Shown: positions 49,901-58,900 of the stretch, piece after piece
How positions within the stretch are numbered: position 1 is the first letter of the stretch
Layout of the letters: the number at the start of each line of letters is the position of its first letter
DNA from: Dermatemys mawii
Lineage: Eukaryota; Chordata; Testudines; Dermatemydidae
Direction: 5' to 3'
NCBI GenBank assembly: GCA_007922305.1
Contig: ML677334.1
Coordinates: 23,729,074-23,793,073 of the forward strand
Length of the DNA stretch: 64,000 bases
Position numbers and translations under genes: made by a program
Notes under the pieces: model-generated
Seen by the model: only the letters and a program-made list of their open reading frames with translations
The model's database searches: none
What the model was told of the DNA's origin: nothing

Positions 49901-52900
49901 CTTCAAAGAAAGGTTACTTGAAAGAGTTCAGGAAAATGTGTCTTGTGTAAACATGGAGATGTTCAAAGAGCAACAGAAACACTTAAGGCACTTGAGGAAT
50001 TGACTCTGGATAGAAATGGGCTCCAGCTATAAAATTTGAAATTTTATCCAGATTTCCGAATGAGTATATCAAAGTACAACATGGAGCACAGTGCAGGGCA
50101 GCAGGGTCCGTAACAGCCAGTTAGTGATTGGCAAGCTAATGTGCTGTTGATTCACACCTTGGCTTACCATGCTCTAACCCTCGGTAGATGAGCCCTAAGA
50201 GTAATAGGTTGAAATTAATGGGGGAAGGGGCAGACTTTTTAGGCTGAATATCAGTGCAAACATCCTAATAGTGAGGTGTGTAAAACTGTGTAAGTGATTG
50301 AAGCTTCATGGTTTGTTAAAACTAGAATGGAATAAAACTGCATCAATCTGTGTATATTGTACTGTAGGGAGATGAGCTACATGACTTAAGTATTTTCTAT
50401 CTCTAATTTCCATAATGAGTCTCTAATACTTAGATCTGTGAGTATTTTGCTAACTGCATCGCTACTGTACCACAGTAATTGGTTCAGACACTTATCTTGG
50501 TTGCTTCTACATAGTACCCAGAAAATAATGCAGCAATGGCTAACATTGTGATGTCAATTCAGGCTATGACATGCTTTCCAGAGGATGCTGCTTTTGAGAA
50601 TGATATTGCAGCAGGGCAGTTTGACTCACTCAGAGCTCATATGCATCCTGGTATTAACGGGCTAGATCCTCAGTTGGTGTAAACCATCAGAGTTGTGTTA
50701 CAAGGCGAGGGTGCTATGACAATGGAAGATCTGCCACAATGAGTATTATTATCTGGTACCAGGTTTTTATTCTGGCCTATTTTTGGTTTAAAAGTAATGA
50801 GTCACTATTGCATAATTTTCATGAAATAACCTTATTGGGAAAGGCCTATTACAGGCTCAGATCAGCTTTTCTGGCTTTAGTGAGGTGAGTCATTCTTTAG
50901 CATAGTACACAGGACCATTACTCCCAGTTCTCTGAGCACAGAATGGTTCTTCAAGCAGGGACATTCCTGTGTGGTGCTCATGTTAGGAATAGTGATCTCC
51001 TTTAGGCACCTGTGGCCCTGTCATAATTATGTTCCAGTTATAAATGTATCACAGTCCCAGCAAACTGAGGGGAATAGAATTTGGGAGGTCTATTCAAGCC
51101 AAAGCCCTATTTTAGCCCAAGCTTGTTGCTTATACCAAAGATACACTAGCATCCCAGGAACTAAGGATTGTTGTTTCTCCCCGGACTAGTCAAGCAAGTG
51201 CCATGACATAGGGAAGGGTAGGGGAGACTCCTGAAGGCCAAGAATGAGGAGGGACCTGATGACAGTCTTGACATATGTTAAGGGCTGTTACAAAGACGAC
51301 AGTGATCTATTGTTCTCCATATTCATTGAAAGTGGGACCAGAAGTAATGGGTTTAATCTATAACAAGGGAGATTTAGATTAGATATTAGAAAAAACTTTC
51401 TAACTATAAGGACAGTTAAGTTATGTAATAGGTTGACAAGGAGTAATTGGAGATTTTAAAGACAGGTCAAGAGTTAGATAAACAGCTGTCAGGGAAGGTC
51501 TAGGTAGAGTTACTCCTGCCTTCATGTGTGGGGATGGACCAGATGACCTCTTCAGGTGCCTTCCAGCCCTACATTTCTATGATATAATGAGAAAAACAAA
51601 AGAATCTTGGGATAGTAAGAACAAGTGTTAGATTTTAATTGTTTTTAAAGAAATTCAAACAGGGGAAGACAGGAGCTTAAACATGAAAAGAGAGTCATTC
51701 CAACAAAAGAGAAAATACACTGATGACCAGACTGAATGCTGGCTTGACATTACACAGCTAAATGTTAAGACTGAACACCTGGTGCCATAGGAATGTGGTT
51801 ATTTACAACATTCACATTGTTGGACCTCATTTTTCAGCTTTATATAGACAGTGCAAAAAGACAAAGCATGCAAATTGCATGCAATAAATTGCCATTTCAT
51901 ACCTTCTCTCCTGGATCACCAGAGCCACCATCCTCACCACTCCCACCAGCATCCCTCTGAAATGTAAAACCAGCTGTTACTTCTGTCTTTAGATTCTCTA
52001 GAAGCTTCCAGTGACAAACACAGAAAGAGAGAGACTGATCGCTTGCAATTTCTCCTTCTATTCCAGATTTACCCTGAGGTCCAGGCAAACCAGGTTCACC
52101 CTATGACAGAAAAGGATCAGAAACAAGTTACCTTCTTTGTTTAGAAAGGGTCTGTCCTGCTGTCACTCATTGTCACTCATTCTGACAATTAACAGACAGG
52201 CTTATTTTCTCTTCTGTGCTCAGATCCTTTCCCCGGGAGAAATCATTAATGATGATTATTGTGCCTAGGAACCCCACTCAAGTATCAGGGCCCTAGTGTG
52301 CTAGGCTCTAAGCAAACATAACAAAAGACAGTCTTTTCCCCAGAGAGTTTACAGTCTAGATGTAGGACAAGACAGGTAAACAAGGATGAGGAGGCTGGGA
52401 GGGCAAGCTAACAAAAAAACAAAGTTTAGCATAAAAGCAGAATAATATTTCCATGTTACCTTTTTCCCTGAGGGGCCAAGTTCACCTGTTTCTCCGGGCA
52501 CACCAAGGAAACCCTAAGGGAGTAATGCAATGTTATTCATTTAACCCTTGAAAGAAGAAAAAGCAGTATAGTTTTGTACCTTCATGTTTTGCCTTTCCAG
52601 AATTTTTAAATTACTTTCACTTTTCAGCACTGTATAAGAATGAAGTTAAAAAACAAATTGGAAACTGATTTGCATCTTATGTCCTATGATAGCTGAAAAG
52701 ATAGTAGTGAATGAATGATAGAGGTCAAAAGAAAACAATGATCAGTATTTATTCTAAATCTATTATACTTAAATGATTTTAATCAAACTCTTGCCCATCC
52801 CCTGCAATGTCTCACACAGCATTTGTAAAAATTCATTGGATTTCTTTACTTTCTGCCTACTTACCATAGCTCCTGAATATCCAGAGAACCCTTTGGAACC

Positions 52901-55900
52901 TGGTAGTCCTGGCTCACCCTACCAAACATTGTGTAGATATTTAATTACAAGTCTCTAGTGCACTACAGATAAATGTATACAATACTGGCACCCTGTTTTC
53001 AAGCTGACCTTACTCTTATGTGATCCATGTTCGTGCATAAATGAAGAACGAAGCTGTTTCTGCCACATGTAGCTTTAAAACACCTGCTACCCCAAGATGG
53101 TACTAGCCATCTGTGGCAGAAGTGAGGTTGCTTTGTAAGAATTTAAGAATGCTGTGCATTGATCTGGATATTGGGATGTTAACTGTATGAATTTATTGTT
53201 TGAGTTTAATAGGGGTTGGTGGGGAAAAAACAAGCAGGAAGGGACAAAAATGGCTTGAGATAATCCACTGTAAGGTAAACTCTTCAGGCTGGTTAAGAAA
53301 GAGACACTGCCTGAGCTTCTAGTTGTGAAGGGCCTACCTCCAGAATACAGCCAAGTCAAAAAGCTTTATTTGCCAGTGCCGGGGACCAGGCAGTCAAAAG
53401 GACTATAACCAGTTTTAAAGACACGCTCTGTCCAGAGGTAGGGGCAGTTGTGATTGAGTTGTTTGCACTGACATCTGAGCAGATGTTCTCAGTTGCCAGA
53501 GAGGGTGTCACACGTGCAGTTATCCCTGTAACCACAGCATTACCAATTTCTTTTTAAAAATTAAACAGGGACTTTATGTAGGGGTTCCAGAGAGGGTCTA
53601 GCAGAAGGCCTGTCCACAGTAGAACCCCAGTTACATCCAGTTTTAAGGGCATAAATGGTACCCAAAAGATATGGGCTGTTCTGCACAGGAATGAATTTTA
53701 ACTTACTTGAATGAAGCTGTACAATGTGCCTGCACCAACCCCAGGTGTGGGTAAAGGTGAATGTTTTGAAAACTCTTGACTGTCTTGGATTCCTCAGGTT
53801 GTTTTTGTTTTTCCTCTCTACTTTGCTCTCACTCGCCCCCAACCCTGCTTTGCGGTGACCTTGCTCTGACTGACCACAGGACAGGCCCCTTCTAGAACCT
53901 GGTGGTGCCACTCTCAGTATTAGTCACGTGGGGCGGGGGGCGGCGTTGTGTGGGAGCAGTGTGAGTTGCTCACTCTGGGAACAGAGTGAGCTGTTTTTAT
54001 AAGGCATATATGTGAGTTCAAGTCAATTCCAGAAGCAAAGGACAGGCCTGGGTCTGCAAAGTCCATAAACATTGATTTAACTCTAAGCCCATAAGTAATC
54101 TCATGGACACTAACAAGGCTGCTCATGTGCTTAAAATTATGCATGTGTTTGCACTGTGTTGAATCGGGCTCTAAACTTGAGGCCCAAACTCTAACTCTTT
54201 GTCTGGCAGCACAACAGGCTGCCACTTCACTGATAGGCTCTGTAGTGATAATAACTGCAGTCCGATTTGTACCTCCTACAATAGTGAACATACTGTCAGT
54301 GCCTTGCTACTAGTCATTAATAACAATGAACAGATAGGCTGTCTGCCCCAGCTCCAAGCTAGTAAATAAAGATAAGGGCTATACTCTTGGTCCAGGATCA
54401 CCTCTTCTTCTAGGAGCGCCTTTTGCTCCTTTGTAGCCCTATGGAAATATTTCACTGTGTGACTTTACTTCTAAAGACAAATAGAATGCTCTTATTTTTT
54501 TTACATTTCTTTCTTTATTATGCCCGGGACCTGACCTATCAATATTTCACACACACGCTTCCACATCTGCCCATAAAGGTCTTGTGTACTGAACAGAGGG
54601 AAAGAAACAAAAGAAGGACACTATCTTAACATGTAGAAAAAATGGGCAGCAGAAGAACCTCTCTCATTCTCATTAGTGAAGCTGGGAGGATATGTGAATT
54701 ATGGAGTTTTGTGACTTAGTAAGAGAACAACACACAATTCAGAAAGGATCACAGCGTCACAAGATGTACTTTATTTGGTTGAAAGGTTTAGTCTGGTGTT
54801 AATAATGTAAGAATATTTCACAGAATATTGGTAGATGTTCTGCAGCATGTTTTCCAGAAGAAACAAAGTAATGAGCCCAATTCTGAAATGAGTTAAACTG
54901 CTGCAATTTCAATAGTGGATGAGGGGTCTCGGGACCCGCAGGATCAGGTTCAAAGTTTTTGATGGTGAGTTTGTCCTGTTAGGAACTCATGGAAAAAAAG
55001 AATCTCTAATGCCCTAACCCAGAGCTAATCCAACACTCATGAAAGTCAATGGAAAGACTATGCTTGACTGAAGTATAGCTGGATTGGGCTGTGAGACTAC
55101 AGTTTTAAGAATGTTTTTCTTTGAACCCTCATCCTTGTCCACTCATCCCTTCACCACATTAACAATGGTCAATTACCTGTCTTCCTTGAAATCCTGGGAA
55201 ACCTGGAGCACCCTGATCACTCTTTTCACCCTGCAGAGTGAAGCACAGGAAAATGCACAGGAAATGTTGCATTGCGTGAGTGCAGATGCAATCAGTGACC
55301 GAGACCACATTTTAAAAACATAGAAGGGTGGTACTCATATGATTTCCTACCTGGGATTTCTTTGCATTATTCTATGGTCATTCTGCTAAGGGTCCCTACT
55401 GTTTGATGTCTCTTTGCTTACCAAACTCCAAACATAAGATGGTGGCTCTTATAGTGGCCCCAATGTCTAAAGTTAGGGTCAAGAGCCTCCCATCCCTAGG
55501 ATGGAAAATGTCTAAAAATAAAATTATTATTTGTTACTATGTCACCATTTAAAAGGCTGTTGTCTTCACAGATCTGCTTGAGGTTTCATGCAGGAGAAGC
55601 CTAAGCCATAAGGACTGAGATCCCAGTTCTGATTGGACCACCCTGAATATAAACTTTGGATTATAACCTATGGACTATTTCTGAAAGAACTCTTTGTATC
55701 TACAAAGCTCTCCATCTCTGCTATGAATCTGAATCTCCAGATTGACTCATGTCTGTATGTATACTGTTCTTTTAACCAATCCTCTCTCCCTTTTGTTTTT
55801 AAATAAATTTTAGTTTAGTTAATAAGAATTGGCTGTAAGAGTGTATTTGGGTAAGATTTGAAATATTCATTAACCTGGAAGGTAATGTGTCCGATCCTTT

Positions 55901-58900
55901 GGGATTGGTAGAACCCTTTTTTTTAATATGATGAATAAGATTTTCATTAATCCTCATCATATTTGACTTGTGTGTCTAGGTAGAGGCCTGAGACTGGGTT
56001 ACTTTAAGGGAATCACTTTATTGACTTCTGAGTAACCAGTGAGGTATAACAGAGACTGTTTTGTGCTGGCTTGGTAAATCTAAGTATTGGAATATCCACC
56101 AGCTTTGGGGACTGTCTGCCCCATTCTTTACAGTTCACTCTAATTGAGTGACTTCAGCTGGCTCCCCTGGGCCTCCGGTCACAGCCAACATTACATATTT
56201 GTTTACATTTTTCTGAAATCCTTACCTTTTCACTCTCCATTTAAAGCTAAGTCTACATTAGTTAATAATAATTTGCTCTTCTTACCTTTGGACCAGGAAG
56301 GCCAGCAGAACCCGGTTCTCCAGGCTGGCAGTTGCAATTCTTTATAGTTTCCATAAATCTTGAACTAGCACACTTGGGGGAAAACACAAATGCACAGTTG
56401 AACTACATTTTACTTCTGAATTTAAAGTGGAAGAGAAAATTTATATCTGATTTCCGTATTTATAAATCCCTCAACTATTCCTCTGGGAACTTACCCGGTC
56501 ATCTTCCTGTAAGGGACAAAAAGGAAAAAAAAAAGTGAAAAACGGGGACAAGAATTTAATTGTAATCTGAGAAAGCATGTGTATTATCTGCAGTCTAAAC
56601 TCACCACTCCAGGTACTTCACAACAGGTTTCATCCACTGCCTGGTTATGGTCTGCGTAAAGCTGAAGTTGCTGCACATCAACCTATTGAATCAATGGGAA
56701 AATGTTCTGAAATTCCAGTAAAACTTCACCCGCATTACTATCTATCCACCTGCTTGTCCCCCATCACCACAACACTGAAACATCTTTCAAATACTGAACG
56801 GTTGGCAAAGCAGTAATATTTTCTCCCCCCAGGTAGGAGAGAGAGCTTGATAAGTTTATGTGCATTTCAGTTTGTGTTTGTGTGTGAGCAAATGGTTGTG
56901 TTGTGCTGTGGTGTCTGTTTGTGAAGGACTTACTGAGGGAAAACTATAACAAAGCAGGTTTTTTGCATGTAGTAGGGGAGAGTAGTATGATCTGAAATCC
57001 TTCTTCTCTCTTGCGAGGCAGAGCGGAAGGGGGGAGGAGGTCCATAACTCTAGCCCCTGCAAAAGTTCTGTCTCCTGTACTATTGAGCCTCCCCCTATGG
57101 GATGACAGTCTTATTGCTCCAGTGGTAGGTAGGTCATTGTTGTGATTGGTAATGGTCACAGAGGGAGAACTCAGATAGTGAGAGTGAATCCCACACACTA
57201 CTCTGACTATCAGGACAGGGACTTTGAACTGGACCCTCTATTCAGTGGGGAAACAGGGCAGAGAGCTGACTGTGGGCGTGGTATATTTATAGCAACTTTT
57301 CATGTTAAGGTGAAGGAATGCAGAGTTTTGTACACAGGACGTGTTGCTTCATTGCTAGAGAGCAGAGGCATGAGCCTCAGCCCCAGTACAGTGCAAATGA
57401 AATTGAACAAATACTGTTTCCTGATCCTCAGTTCAGGATGGGGAGTGCAAGTCTGATTTTAGTGGCATCCAAGGCAGGCTGAGCACATTGGAAGAAAGGT
57501 TAGTGAAGTAAAAAGCTCCAGTCACAGACACATAAGCCAACATGAGACCTTATTTCCAATAAGTCAGAGTTATGTACGATCCCTTTTTTGAATGTCCCTA
57601 AACAATCTAGGTTAAGGATAAATCTATATACAGTAAGGTGCATGGCTTGTTACTTACCAGCGGAGTAACATCATCCTTTATTCTCCTGGCCAAAACACTA
57701 TCTCCATCTGTTCTGATTGCTCCATCATGAGTGACAGGGGCTGTGCCCACTTGCTGGCAATCTACATACAAAGTAATATGGTGTCTCCTGGCATGCAGAG
57801 CGAGCTTGTGCCATGCTCCATCGAAAAGCTTCTCCAGGTTCTCAAAGGTGGTGACCTCACTACCTGTTGCTGCTCCTGCTGCATTATATATGTCAACTGC
57901 ATAACTCTCACCATACAGACGCAGCCTGAACTGATCAGCACCTTCTCTGTCCGTCACCTCCCACAGATCCCAGACCACATCTGAGGTGTCCTCTTTCATT
58001 TTGAAGGTGGAGACTACAGAGAATTCCTGGGGGAACCCATAGGGGAGAATAAATCTAGAAAACAAATGTATGAAAAACCTAAGAAACTCTACACTTTATC
58101 ATCAATGTTCAACATCAAGACCCCTTGAAAATGTTTATTTTCCATTAACTTTTGTTATGGGAAATACTGTCCATCATGATCATCTAGTCTGATCACCTGC
58201 ACCTGCTTAAACTTATTGAGGGTCAGTTTATATCCATTTTTCTTGTGCCAGCATTGACCCTTAACTTAAATAACTCCTTTCTGTCCCTGGTGTTTATCCG
58301 TCTCGATGGAAAGGGATTAACTATATAGAGCAGGGGTTTCAAAATCACAGCTGTATCTCTAGTGCAGACTGCACCTTTTTGTCTAAAGAAGACCATATGT
58401 CTGGAAATGAGGAATGAAGTGTTACAGATAGTCAGGGGACAATTTTATAGTCTCATGTCATAGTAGATGAGGATTCAGGAAGACTTGGAATTCTTCATTC
58501 TCCATTGATGTATATGGAGCTATACCGATTAAAACCAACTGAGCATCTAACACAGTAATTTGAATGTATACTTCAGCACATGTACTGAAGTTCACTGAAA
58601 CAAAGAATTAAGATGTTAACAAGATTACGAGGTTTACATAATCCCAATTCAAAGGCCTAATAGTTTGCTGATGTCATTTTACACACCTGGTTTCTCTTCT
58701 GACTTGCACACTTGGTCCAAGCTGATAAGCTGTCAGGTCGCTTTGTGATCCGGGAACAATACTGACTCCAGAAGCCCTGCGTACTCCTAGTTCTTCCAAT
58801 AGATCAGTGACTAAAATGGAACAGCGGTCAACATGACTAACATGAAAATGGTGGGAAAAGTCATCATGTATTTGGATAAGGAGCTACCACCAACATATAG

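Noticed and set aside
51897..52088. Reading FACIT exons 12 and 13 as one continuous exon
   Set aside because: The frame is open, but the middle ([18 protein letters not shown]) is not collagenous, whereas splitting gives two exons of exactly 54 nt with perfect GXY spacing.
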